27,849 nucleotides of DNA from Strigomonas culicis (taxonomy: Eukaryota; Euglenozoa; Kinetoplastea; Trypanosomatida; Trypanosomatidae). The stretch lies in NCBI GenBank assembly GCA_000482145.1, contig AUXH01000212.1, positions 1 to 27,849 of the forward strand, given 5' to 3'. This document shows, one piece after another, positions 17,364 through 25,125 of the stretch (positions within the stretch are counted from its first letter, which is position 1; each line of letters opens with the position of its first letter). The notes under the pieces were generated by a model that saw only the letters and a list, made by a program, of their open reading frames with translations, did no database searches and was not told the DNA's origin. The position numbers and the translations under genes were made by a program.

Positions 17364-18626
17364 ATGAACCAGACCGCTGCTGCCGATGACACCAGCGGCT
17401 CCTTGTGTGTGCAGAGCACCTCGATGCGCTCCCGCGTGCTCACGGAGCCCATTCCGCGCGAGCCGACCGCGAAGGAGAAGCGGTTGTTGGACCAGCACGT
17501 GACCGCATACCCCGGTCTGATCAACACGGAGCAGCTGCCGCCGCGCGCCCTGCGGGAGGAGGACTTCTCCGAGATCGACCCCCTAGCGTACCGCCGCAAT
17601 CACCCCATAGTGAACAACAACGCCGGCACCTTCGATGGGAGCGCGCCGGACGGCACGAACGGCGGCGAATCGCGGCCGGTGCCGCTCATGACGACGAAGC
17701 AGCTCACGAGTAAGCTGACGGAGCTCGGCACCGCGATACGGGCGGGCGACAACGCCTCCCTCGACCTCCCCGGCCAGCGCGGCTACATGGCGCGCAACTA
17801 CACGACCTCCTTTGACGAGCGCTCGACGTACCGCATGGATTACTGCCAGGACCAGATCCCGCCGCTGCGCGAGAGCATGGTGCGGCTCGCGGCGCGGCTG
17901 TCCGGCTACCAGACCGGCTGGACGCCCGACGAGCGCAAGGACGTGGCCGCCTCGATGAAGCAGCCGTACCTGACCCTCCCGGAGTCGATGCGGCACGGCG
18001 GCGCGCGCCCCACCTACCGCTGCGATTACATGCGCGGGAAGGACGACGTCCGCGACGTGCGCAAGCAGCCACACACGGTCGACCTCGCGAGCATGGGTGC
18101 GACATTCGCCTACAGCTGCTACAGCGTCGACGACCCGCGCCGCACGGTGAGCTACGACGCGGCGGTGGCAGCGCTGGAGGAGCCGCACAGCGGGATGGAG
18201 CAGTCGCGCCGCGCGCGGCTGCAGCAGCAGCAGCAGCTGCTCTTCGCCTCGACGCGCGGGGGCGCGCTCGGCGGCGGTAGCAGCAGCGGCGGCGCGCCCG
18301 GCAACTCGAGCAGTCTACTGCAAAAGTACCGGCGCGGCGCCAGCGCGCCGGACGGCGGCGGCGGCTCCGGCCACGGCAGCGCGCGGGAGGAGCTGGAGGC
18401 GCTGCGCGCCTTCCGGCGCGAGACCTTCGAGCGCACGGTGGAGACGGAGCGGCGCCGCAAGGCGGAGTCGCTGACCGCCGCGCAGATCGCGGACCAGTGC
18501 CCGGGGCCGCTGGTCATGGCCGGCGTCAAGGGCGAGGGCTACCGGCGCGCGCCCACGACGGACCAGGACGAGTACGTGTACCTGCCGAAGGATCATTTCC
18601 GCCTCACGGATGTCACGGACTACTAA
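17364..18626 (+). CDS. Conserved-looking hypothetical protein with TYRxDY motif repeat (420 aa)
   Basis: I do not recognise this protein. It is soluble, with no signal peptide or membrane segment. Residues 1-140 are mixed and partly disordered. A Tyr-rich middle region contains the repeated hexamer TYRxDY (155-160 TYRMDY and 217-222 TYRCDY), each about 10 residues after a conserved-looking turn. Next come a Q5 run, a Gly/Ser-rich linker (about 295-345) and a highly charged predicted helix (EELEALRAFRRETFERTVETERRRK). The C-terminus ends in DVTDY. Short Tyr/Asp motifs of this kind, spaced along a disordered chain, occur in axonemal and microtubule-associated proteins, so a flagellar or cytoskeletal role is one possibility, but this is only inference. 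Start choice: first ATG after the CT-tract acceptor, in a good GC-rich frame. Confidence 0.8.
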   Translation: MNQTAAADDTSGSLCVQSTSMRSRVLTEPIPREPTAKEKRLLDQHVTAYPGLINTEQLPPRALREEDFSEIDPLAYRRNHPIVNNNAGTFDGSAPDGTNGGESRPVPLMTTKQLTSKLTELGTAIRAGDNASLDLPGQRGYMARNYTTSFDERSTYRMDYCQDQIPPLRESMVRLAARLSGYQTGWTPDERKDVAASMKQPYLTLPESMRHGGARPTYRCDYMRGKDDVRDVRKQPHTVDLASMGATFAYSCYSVDDPRRTVSYDAAVAALEEPHSGMEQSRRARLQQQQQLLFASTRGGALGGGSSSGGAPGNSSSLLQKYRRGASAPDGGGGSGHGSAREELEALRAFRRETFERTVETERRRKAESLTAAQIADQCPGPLVMAGVKGEGYRRAPTTDQDEYVYLPKDHFRLTDVTDY

Positions 18627-19464
18627 CGCCCCGTGTGCATGCAGTTACATCTATATATATGTATACTTAGTGTTTGTATTTATGTTTCTTCACTCTGAAA
18701 TTTCAGTTCGTATAGCATGTAGATACGCGTCTTTTCCTTTTTCCATACATACCCATATATGTGTATGTACTTTTTTTCTTCTTGTTTTCTCTCAATACAC
18801 ATTTTTCTTTCTTTTGTGAAATGAGACGCCTTCTTTGAAAACGCAAGGAAAAAGATGGAGCACTCTGTTGTGTTCCTTTTCTAGAGAGATGATGTTCTTT
18901 TTAGTACCATTGTTCTTAAACACGCACACACATGTTTTCTCTCGTGCGTTCATTCTCTCACCTCCTTTCACTGTACACTTGACATACAATTATTGTATTC
19001 TTCCCCTCCCCCCTTTCACAACCGAACAAAACAAAAAAAATGTATTCTATGACAACAGTGTGCGCAGTATTTCTGCATACTATATTGTACTTTTCGTAAT
19101 CGATGTAAAAAAAAAAAACTAAAAAAAGCTCGATCATACAGATAGTGATGTGCATCAAAAAAAAAAGTATATTCTACTGGGTTTGCATGATCGAAACCTG
19201 TTTTGTGCAATGCCATTAAATAAGCGTGTTGTTCTTGTTGTTTTATGTGTCATCTGTGTGTACGTACTTGATTCTTTGGCTGACACTGTTGTTTCTTCTC
19301 TTTCGTTCGCTGATTTTGTCTTCTCTTTCATAGTGAAGCACTGTTGTTTATTTGGATACTATTGTTCATTTTATTTTTCTTTTCTTCAATAATTTAACGA
19401 ATTCCTTCCTCTTCTAAGAGCACATCACTCTCACACTTTAAAAAAAAAAAAGAGAAACGAAATC
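18627..19464 (+). other. Long AT-rich spacer
   Basis: This 838-bp stretch shows nothing beyond AT-rich simple sequence (alternating TA near 18650 and 18755, several T- and A-runs). The 60-95 codon frames here are Phe/Leu/Val-rich low-complexity translations without support. The splice signal for the next gene is the T/C tract at 19401-19415, with AG at 19417-19418. Confidence 0.75.
19401..19418 (+). promoter_or_regulatory. Polypyrimidine tract and splice acceptor for the HEAT-like gene
   Basis: ATTCCTTCCTCTTCTAAG ends in AG at 19417-19418, with further T-rich sequence upstream (19360-19386). The predicted leader is about 46 nt, including an A12 run, before ATG at 19465. Confidence 0.6.
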
Positions 19465-22400
19465 ATGTCCTCTCCCAACACACCTCGAACGGTTGTTCAA
19501 GGGCATGCGCTACGGGATGTGGAACAGAGCAGGAAGAGGATCGCACCCAACGTGGACATACGAAGCGGAACTCGCCGAAGCAGCACGAGTGGGGAGCAAG
19601 CCCCTGCACGCATCCATGTGAGCTCCCACCGTCCCACCAGCGCGCGTGAGGCGCAGAGCAACACCCCCGCCTCGCTCCATCCGCCGTCGCCGCCGCCGCA
19701 GCAGCAGCCACAACAACCGTCGACCCCCCGTAAGGTGCTCCCCATCGCCAACTTCCCCTTCACTAGTGACCGCTTGGATCACCACGTGCGGTCCCGCGAG
19801 GTGATCGCACCCGGCCGCCTGCCACTGGCCAGCGGCGCGGCCCGCACCACCCCCCGGCGCGCCGGGCCCTGCCGCCAGCAGCCCACCCCCACCACCGCCG
19901 TTGCCGTGCTACCGCCGCCGCCGCCGCTGCCGGCGGAGGGGCAGCACCCGAGCGACGTCATGGACGCGGTGCTGCAGCGGTATCGCGCGACGGCGGCGGC
20001 GGCGCGGCCGCCGCGCACGCCGCGCCGCACCCTCAGCAGCGGGGCCCCGGCGCGCAGCCCCGCCACGACGCCGCGACGGACCCCGCGCCGGACGGGCGGC
20101 GCCACGCCACGCACCGGCGCCGAGCGGCGCGTGCTGCCGTCGTCCACCATGACCGTCGTCGCGACCACCAACCGGCGCGGCAGCGCGGCGGCGGAGGAGG
20201 TGGCGCCGGCCCCCGCCGAGCCACCCGTGCCCTACCTGTCGCTGCCGGAGCCGCCGCGGGCGGAGGCGCACGTGGACCCCGCCGCGGCAAGCGCGTCCCG
20301 CCACAGCCGCGCCTCGGCCGACTCCAGCCGCGCCGTCGCGCCGCAGGGGCCGTGGGGCACCTCCGAGTACGACTGCAGCGTCGTCAGCAACACGGTGGAG
20401 CTGCAGGACGACCCGGACCTGCGGCTGCGCTTTTACACGCACGTCGCGGCGACGGCCGCGGCCGCGGCGGAGAAGCGCGAGGGCAACCTGGAGCTGTGGA
20501 TGGACACGCTGTTGAAGGGGGTGCAGGACCCGTGGTCGCGCGTGCGGGCTGCCGCGCTCGACGGCATGCACCACGTCCTTGCGCACTGCCTGGACGGCCC
20601 GGCCGCCGGCGACGCGGATGCCACCTCCCCGCCGAGCCGCAAGGCCAGCACCGCGTCGCCTGCGCGGACGCCGCTCCGCGGCCACAGCAAGCGGCCGTCC
20701 GCCGCCGATGCGGTCGCGCCGGCGGCGTGCCAGCGCGACCGGCTGCTCCACCACCTCGTGAGCCTCATGGTGAAGCGGTGGGGCTCCGCGGACACGCCGT
20801 GGTACGTGCGGCAGGGGCTGCTGCGCCTGGCCGCGGTGCTGACCCCCCACGCGCGCGGCGACGACCAGGCACTGCATGTCTTTGCGCAGCGCATGTGCCT
20901 GCCGGCGCTGGCGGAGGTGCAGCGGCCGGTGCGCGAGGCGGCGGTCGACCTCCTCGCAGCGCTCGTGCAGCACAGCCCGGCGCTCGCCACCTACGCGACG
21001 GACCACGTCGTCCGCGAGCTCGGCGGCCTGCACGTGCCGCCGCCGAACACGCCGATGGATGCGCAGGAGGAGGCCGCCGCGTCGGCGATGGAGGGGCTGC
21101 TGCAGGCGGCGCTGCGGCTCGCCGACCTCGGGCTCATCAAGACCTCCGAGCCGCCCATCTCGTCGCTTATCGTCATCTTCGCGGCGCACCCCGCGTCGAA
21201 CATCCGGCAGTGCGTTGCCGAGGCGCTGCGGCCGCCGTCGGACGACCTGTTCGTGTACCTGCTCGTGCAGCTCGCGGACTTCCCCTACTCGGATGAGGCG
21301 CAGCCGTGGCAGGCGGAGGAGACGGTGCTCATGGCCCTGCAGCAGCACCTGCGGCACTACCTCAGCCTCGCGGATGACAGCGCCTGTAGCGTGGACCTGT
21401 CGTCGCCGCTGCAGGTGAGCTGCTCGATGCGGGCGCGCAACTACTACCGCACGACGGCGGACCTGATGCGCTACGCGCTGACCTCGCTCGTGCTCGCCGC
21501 CGCCTCGAAGCGCTTCGAGGTCGCGCGGATGGGGAAGCAGGTGCTGCCGCTGTTTCTGCAGTTCTGGACGCGCTACGTGGAGCGCACCACCGACCTGCTC
21601 GAGGGCGTATGCAAGGTCGTCACGGACGGCGACCTCAACGACAAGGAGCACGTGCTGCTGGAGGACCTCGCGCTGCCCGCGCTGTGGTGGTACCTCGCCG
21701 TCCGCCGCGTCGTTCGCGGCGAGGCGGAGCACGTGTCGGCCGCGGTGGCGCCGTACCTGACGCTGACGTCGCCGCTTCTCCGCCGCCCCGGGGGCCAGTT
21801 CGTGTCGACCTCGCTCCTGCTGGCCACGACCTACTTCGCGGCGCACTGCCCGCCCGAGCTGCGCGCGGCGGCGCTGCAGCCGGCCGCGTGGCAGCCGCTC
21901 CTCACCATCGAGCAGGACGCCGGCCTGCGCTACGGCATGGACTTCGCGCTCGCCTACGCGCGGAGCGAGGGCCTGCTAGCGCTGCTGCCGCTCTGGCTGC
22001 GCCACCTGCCGGCGCTGCAGCCGCACCTGCAGGGGGTCGTGCTCGCCATGGTGGACGCCGCCCTGCGCGGCGGCGGCGCGCCGCCGCGGCCCTTCCGCTT
22101 CGCCTACACGAGCGCCTTCGCGGCGCCGGCCATGCTCGACGGCGGGGAGGACCTCCCCCTGGGCTACGTGTGGCTGCGCGCCAAGTACCCGACGAACGCG
22201 GCCTGCCCGCCGCTGGCGCTGCCGCCCGACGCGCGCGACGCCGGCGGCGTGGCGGCCCTCAGCGCGGAGGCGCACGACGCCCTCGTGGACCGCGTGCTCG
22301 CGACGCTCTACGTGGAGCCCGGCACGGAGCAGGCCGTGGTGCGCGAGGTGCGCGCGCTCATGCTGGTCCTTGCGCGGCCGCCCGCCCGCGTGGCGGCCGC

Positions 22401-22686
22401 GCGGCTGCTGCAGGCGGTCGTCGAGCGCCTGGACCGCGTCTCGCCGGCGTGGCGGACCGGCGGCGTCGCGGCCACCACCGTCCTGGCGAGCAGCCTGCAC
22501 GACTGGGACGACGACGACGACGAGGGGGGGGAGGGCATGGTCGACACGGTCAACGCAGCGGCGGAGCTGCGGGAGGCCAAGGCGCTCATGGCCACCCTCG
22601 AGCAGACCGCCGCGCCGGAGGACTGGCAGGCCGCGCTGGCGGCACTGGACCCGAGTGGCGCAGGTATCCTGCTGTCCGCCAATTAG
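19465..22686 (+). CDS. HEAT/ARM-like repeat protein with a CDK-site-rich disordered N-terminus (1,073 aa)
   Basis: Residues 1 to about 310 are disordered, rich in Pro, Ser, Thr, Arg and Ala. This part contains seven T-P-R sites, at Thr6, 87, 129, 185, 202, 206 and 214; those at 87, 129, 185, 202 and 206 fit the full CDK consensus TPxK/R. From about 335 to the end the protein is alpha-helical with HEAT-like units, for example LLKGVQDPWSRVRAAALDGM (about 348-367), VQRPVREAAVDLLAALV (about 486-502) and HPASNIRQCVAEAL (about 575-588). An acidic stretch DWDDDDDEGGEG sits near residue 1015. The architecture resembles scaffold proteins of the cytoskeleton or chromosomes, such as TOG/CLASP-type proteins, but I cannot assign a family. 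No membrane segment or enzyme motif is visible. This is the last + strand gene before the strand switch. Confidence 0.85.
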   Translation: MSSPNTPRTVVQGHALRDVEQSRKRIAPNVDIRSGTRRSSTSGEQAPARIHVSSHRPTSAREAQSNTPASLHPPSPPPQQQPQQPSTPRKVLPIANFPFTSDRLDHHVRSREVIAPGRLPLASGAARTTPRRAGPCRQQPTPTTAVAVLPPPPPLPAEGQHPSDVMDAVLQRYRATAAAARPPRTPRRTLSSGAPARSPATTPRRTPRRTGGATPRTGAERRVLPSSTMTVVATTNRRGSAAAEEVAPAPAEPPVPYLSLPEPPRAEAHVDPAAASASRHSRASADSSRAVAPQGPWGTSEYDCSVVSNTVELQDDPDLRLRFYTHVAATAAAAAEKREGNLELWMDTLLKGVQDPWSRVRAAALDGMHHVLAHCLDGPAAGDADATSPPSRKASTASPARTPLRGHSKRPSAADAVAPAACQRDRLLHHLVSLMVKRWGSADTPWYVRQGLLRLAAVLTPHARGDDQALHVFAQRMCLPALAEVQRPVREAAVDLLAALVQHSPALATYATDHVVRELGGLHVPPPNTPMDAQEEAAASAMEGLLQAALRLADLGLIKTSEPPISSLIVIFAAHPASNIRQCVAEALRPPSDDLFVYLLVQLADFPYSDEAQPWQAEETVLMALQQHLRHYLSLADDSACSVDLSSPLQVSCSMRARNYYRTTADLMRYALTSLVLAAASKRFEVARMGKQVLPLFLQFWTRYVERTTDLLEGVCKVVTDGDLNDKEHVLLEDLALPALWWYLAVRRVVRGEAEHVSAAVAPYLTLTSPLLRRPGGQFVSTSLLLATTYFAAHCPPELRAAALQPAAWQPLLTIEQDAGLRYGMDFALAYARSEGLLALLPLWLRHLPALQPHLQGVVLAMVDAALRGGGAPPRPFRFAYTSAFAAPAMLDGGEDLPLGYVWLRAKYPTNAACPPLALPPDARDAGGVAALSAEAHDALVDRVLATLYVEPGTEQAVVREVRALMLVLARPPARVAAARLLQAVVERLDRVSPAWRTGGVAATTVLASSLHDWDDDDDEGGEGMVDTVNAAAELREAKALMATLEQTAAPEDWQAALAALDPSGAGILLSAN

Positions 22687-22859
22687 CTGGGCGAAAAGCC
22701 CCACCGCGCAGGCGATTGCCCGTGTATAAACACCCGATGTATAGACTACTGATTAGACCATTAAAAAGGAAAAAAAGAAAAAGTATGTACCTTGTTGTCC
22801 CCAACGAACGGTAATGTATATCATCATGGTATGCTGCATAATGGATCAGAATGAATCTC

Positions 22860-22883
22860 TCCCCCTCAAAAAAAAAAAAAAAA
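22860..22883 (+). repeat. Poly-A run
   Basis: An uninterrupted run of about 15 A residues lies near 22868-22882, in the 3' spacer of the last + strand gene. Confidence 0.6.
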
Positions 22884-23012
22884 GATGTGTCGTGTCTAGC
22901 GAAAACCGTCCGCCCTCTCTGTCCTACGCAAAAGTGGCTCCTCCTTCTCCTTTACTCCTCCTTCTCTCTCTTCAAAGCAAAAAACCGTAGGCGACGGAAG
23001 CGAAAAAACTTA

Positions 23013-23083
23013 GGCCACTGGGGGGATCGAACCCCCGACCTCCGTCTTACTAGGACGGCGCTCTGCCATTGAGCTAAGCGGCC
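23013..23083 (-). tRNA. tRNA-Thr(AGT): tRNA-Thr (AGT), copy 1
   Basis: Read on the - strand, 71 nt fold into a full cloverleaf. The acceptor is GGCCGCT with AGTGGCC (one G-U pair). The D stem is GCTC/GAGC, and the anticodon stem is CCGTC/GACGG with loop CTAGTAA. The T stem is GGGGG/CCCCC with loop TTCGATC. The anticodon is AGT (threonine). Internal A box (TAGCTCAATGG) and B box (GGTTCGATCCC) are intact. There is no intron, and CCA is not encoded. A T6 run just past the 3' end (23004-23009 on + as A6) is the Pol III terminator. C32 and A34 are encoded, as in the trypanosome tRNA-Thr(AGU) known to undergo C-to-U at 32 and A-to-I at 34. Confidence 0.97.
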
Positions 23084-23242
23084 ACTGTAAAAGTCCACAA
23101 AACACAGCCTCTCATTCTTTACACTGTAGGGCTGCGTCGCTGTTCAAGTAAGGAGACAGGGGGGATGGCACATGCGCCAAGGCGTAGGGCCCCTCCATCC
23201 CTCCCTATCCATTCACGTAGCTGAGGAAGTGCGAAAAAGTTA

Positions 23243-23313
23243 GGCCACTGGGGGGATCGAACCCCCGACCTCCGTCTTACTAGGACGGCGCTCTGCCATT
23301 GAGCTAAGCGGCC
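23243..23313 (-). tRNA. tRNA-Thr(AGT): tRNA-Thr (AGT), copy 2
   Basis: This is identical over 71 nt to copy 1, which begins 230 bp away on the same strand. The cloverleaf, anticodon AGT, and A and B boxes are the same. A T5 terminator follows its 3' end (A5 on + at 23233-23238). Identity extends only a few bases into the flanks (TTA before and ACTG after on the + strand). Its 5' end is 98 bp from the divergent U4 gene, so its A and B boxes probably also act as promoter elements for U4. Confidence 0.97.
23252..23306 (-). promoter_or_regulatory. tRNA A and B boxes as a probable extragenic promoter for U4
   Basis: Box A (about 23296-23306) and box B (about 23252-23262) of tRNA-Thr copy 2 lie roughly 106-160 bp upstream of U4, in opposite orientation. 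In trypanosomes, U6, U3 and 7SL genes depend on A/B boxes of a divergent tRNA about 100 bp upstream. Applying that to U4 here is inference from the spacing. Confidence 0.65.
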
Positions 23314-23411
23314 ACTGGCGTGAGCATGCGGATGGGGGTCGGTGAAGCACATGCTCCGGCCCCTTCACGCTTCTTTTTTTTGGCCAGGGCGTGCTGCGAC
23401 TCGTGCCGGTG

Positions 23412-23525
23412 AGCCTTGCGTAGGGAGATGTAAACAGAAGATCCTTAGGTGATTGTTTACTAGTGCATAACTAAATTCCATTACTCCTATACGGGAATAT
23501 TTGACAGCCACCAAGGGTGGAGACC
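23412..23525 (+). ncRNA. U4 snRNA: U4 small nuclear RNA
   Basis: U4 pairs with U6 in the spliceosome, which kinetoplastids need for trans-splicing. The features appear in order. AGCCTTGCGTAGGG (23412-23425) can form 13 continuous pairs, one of them U-G, with the CCCUGCGCAAGGC stretch of U6 (stem II). A 5' stem-loop GTAAACA/TGTTTAC (23430-23436 with 23454-23460) encloses GA (23440-23441) opposite TGA (23450-23452), the kink-turn that binds Snu13/15.5K. AGTGC (23462-23466) can pair with GCACU of U6 (stem I). The Sm site is AATATTTG (23496-23503). A 3' hairpin CCACC-AAG-GGTGG (23508-23520) follows. The 110-114 nt length suits kinetoplastid U4. T8 at 23531-23538 is the Pol III terminator. The exact ends are uncertain by a few bases. 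Confidence 0.9.
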
Positions 23526-23530
23526 AAAAC

Positions 23531-23538
23531 TTTTTTTT
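23531..23538 (+). terminator. Pol III T8 terminator of U4
   Basis: Eight consecutive T residues start 5-10 nt after the U4 3' hairpin region, typical of Pol III termination. Confidence 0.8.
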
Positions 23539-23562
23539 CGTTTGCGGCGCTGTCTGTTCGGA

Positions 23563-23581
23563 AGAGAGAGAGAGAGAGAGA
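23563..23581. repeat. AG dinucleotide repeat
   Basis: About nine AG copies lie 25 bp past the U4 terminator, within the strand-switch region. Confidence 0.9.
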
Positions 23582-23911
23582 AGAGGAGCAGACAATGCTG
23601 TCCACAGCACTTGCTGCCGTTAGTGTCGTTGGCATGGTCACGGCCCATGGTGGGCAGCAGGCGTTCCTGACGGATTGTTGCACGCGATGCGCATTAAGAG
23701 GTGAAGTAGGGTGTGGACATAAAAGGTAAATACAGAGAAGACGTATACAACAGAAGAAGGTATCAACGAACGAAAGAAGAAAAGGAACCACAAAGGTGAC
23801 GTCCGCTTACACTTTTGCTCCTCCTGTGGCTGATGATTAGTGTGGGGATTAACGGTGTGGGTTAATTATTAAGCTATTTTCGTAAGGTGCTGCCACGACG
23901 CGGCTGTTACG

Positions 23912-24706
23912 CTACATCTTGGCAACCGGCACGGGCACCTGCACAACCTGCGGTGTCACCGACGCGCTCAGCGCGGCGCGCTGCATCCCTTCGGCGGTGA
24001 AATTGGACGGCGCCAGCCACGCCTCCAGCCGCTGGCGCCGCGCCGGCCACTCACTGAGCAGCATCGAGAAGAAGGCGCTGTCGCGGCTGCGGCCCTTGTT
24101 CACCTCGTGGCAGCGAAAGGTACCCTCAAAGGTGAAGCCGAGCCGCTGCGCCGCCCGCACCGACGCCGCGTTAAGGGCGTTGCAGCGCCACTGCAGACGG
24201 CGGAAGCCGAGCGTCTCAAAGACGTAGCGCGCGAGGATGTACTGCGCCTCCGTCGCGACGCGCGTGCGGCGCAGCTTGGAGGAGTACACCACCCACCCCA
24301 CCTCGCCCACGCCATGGGCGAGGTCCACGTTCACGAGGGCCACGGTGCCCACCGCGTGCGGCCGCGCCGGGTTCTTATCGATGATGACGAAAAAGTACGA
24401 GTTCTTGCTCTCCGCCATGTACCGCAGGTAGGGCACGAAGGCCTCGTAGGTGGTGAAGTTGTTCGTGGAGAGGTACGTCCAGAGCTGCGGGTGTGAGGAG
24501 GGGCCGTAGACGTGGCGAAACAAGTCCTCGCCGTGGGCGGCCTCCTGGATGCGCTCGAGGCGGCAGTAGGTGCCCTCCAGCACGGTCGCTGCCGGGGTGG
24601 GGAAGGGCACCGGGGGGATGGGCTCGCCGACCGGCTGGCCGAACTCGTTCAACACCACCTTCGCACGTGCCGGCACCGGCACAGCAGCAGAGGGGGCCGT
24701 CGGCAT
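23912..24706 (-). CDS. GNAT N-acetyltransferase, RimJ/RimL-like (264 aa)
   Basis: The protein belongs to the Acetyltransf_3 (RimJ/RimL-type) branch of GNAT enzymes, which use acetyl-CoA to modify amino groups. Visible landmarks: NEFGQPVGEPIPPVPFPTP (20-38), GTYCRLERI (45-53), WTYL (76-79), GEVGWVVYSSKLRRTRVATEA (134-154, covering strand 4 and the acetyl-CoA loop), the family signature RRLQWRCNALNAASVRAAQRLGF (169-191) and GRSRDSAFFSMLLSEWP (205-221). This matches a group common in bacteria and fungi, including its NEFGQPVG opening, over its whole length. The C-terminal 35 residues are an Ala/Val/Pro tail. No targeting signal is evident. It is the last gene of the - strand array, bordering the strand switch. 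The substrate is unknown. It is unrelated in sequence subgroup to the SSAT-like GNAT at 833. Confidence 0.9.
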   Translation of the reverse strand: MPTAPSAAVPVPARAKVVLNEFGQPVGEPIPPVPFPTPAATVLEGTYCRLERIQEAAHGEDLFRHVYGPSSHPQLWTYLSTNNFTTYEAFVPYLRYMAESKNSYFFVIIDKNPARPHAVGTVALVNVDLAHGVGEVGWVVYSSKLRRTRVATEAQYILARYVFETLGFRRLQWRCNALNAASVRAAQRLGFTFEGTFRCHEVNKGRSRDSAFFSMLLSEWPARRQRLEAWLAPSNFTAEGMQRAALSASVTPQVVQVPVPVAKM

Positions 24707-24731
24707 GGCAGCAGTGAGGGTGTGTGTGGGT

Positions 24732-24742
24732 GGGGGGGGGGG
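24732..24742 (-). repeat. C11 tract in the acetyltransferase 5' leader
   Basis: Eleven G on the + strand, read as C11 in the mRNA, lie 25 nt before the start codon and about 12 nt downstream of the predicted splice acceptor. Confidence 0.9.
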
Positions 24743-24754
24743 TAAGGAGAGAGG

Positions 24755-24794
24755 CTATGAAAGGAAGGAAGCGAGAAGGGGAGAGAAAAAGAAA
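24755..24794 (-). promoter_or_regulatory. Polypyrimidine tract and splice acceptor for the acetyltransferase
   Basis: On the - strand a T/C-rich tract (24794 down to 24759) ends in CATAG with AG at 24756-24755. The leader would be about 48 nt. Confidence 0.65.
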
Positions 24795-25125
24795 TTGATG
24801 AATGACGATGCGCCTCATGTTCCTTGTTCACCGTCACGTGCGTACGGCCGCCATGTGTATTGCTTCACGCTAGCAGTCGCAGTAGCAGTAGCAGTAGTAT
24901 GTACTTAGTAATATAAAAAAGAACAGCTTTTCGTTAAAGAGTTTTTCCACCAAAGAAATCAAGACTGTTTATACAACAACAAAAAAAAAAAAACGTAGTA
25001 AACGAAAAGAAGAAAACGCTTTACCAGTGCGTACCGGTAATGAAAGATAAAGGAAAGGGAAAGGAAGACGAACAGCAGCCACTGGGGCCATGTGCGAACA
25101 TGCGGCGAGAGGGGAGAAGATGGCT

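Larger units (their letters stand above)
22687..23911. other. Convergent strand-switch region with a tRNA/snRNA cluster
   Basis: All genes to the left are on the + strand and both to the right are on the - strand, so two polycistronic units end here. The 1.2-kb interval holds two tRNA-Thr genes and one U4 snRNA gene, all probably transcribed by RNA polymerase III. In trypanosomatids such convergent regions are known sites of Pol II termination, and tRNA genes often lie in them. Positions 22687-23012 and 23539-23911 contain no recognisable gene apart from these. Confidence 0.85.
24707..25125 (-). other. Spacer between the two - strand genes
   Basis: This 419-bp spacer has no gene. It holds the leader of the acetyltransferase with an 11-base C tract (- strand), a short AGC/AGT-type repeat (GTAGCA units near 24882-24899) and a poly-A run near 24980-24993. 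Confidence 0.7.

Noticed and set aside
19909..21846. A 645-codon antisense frame in the HEAT-like gene, and similar ones in the DEAD-box and SNAP43-like genes
   Set aside because: These have the same GC-driven artefact: Arg-rich low-complexity translations without splice signals.
23084..23242. Search for a second small RNA (U6, U3, 7SL or U5) paired with tRNA copy 1
   Set aside because: No U6 ACAGAGA core, no Sm site, no U5 loop and no + strand T-run terminator is present in this interval.
23119..23352. A 77-codon frame running through tRNA copy 2 on the - strand
   Set aside because: The middle of the frame is the tRNA itself; no coding support remains.
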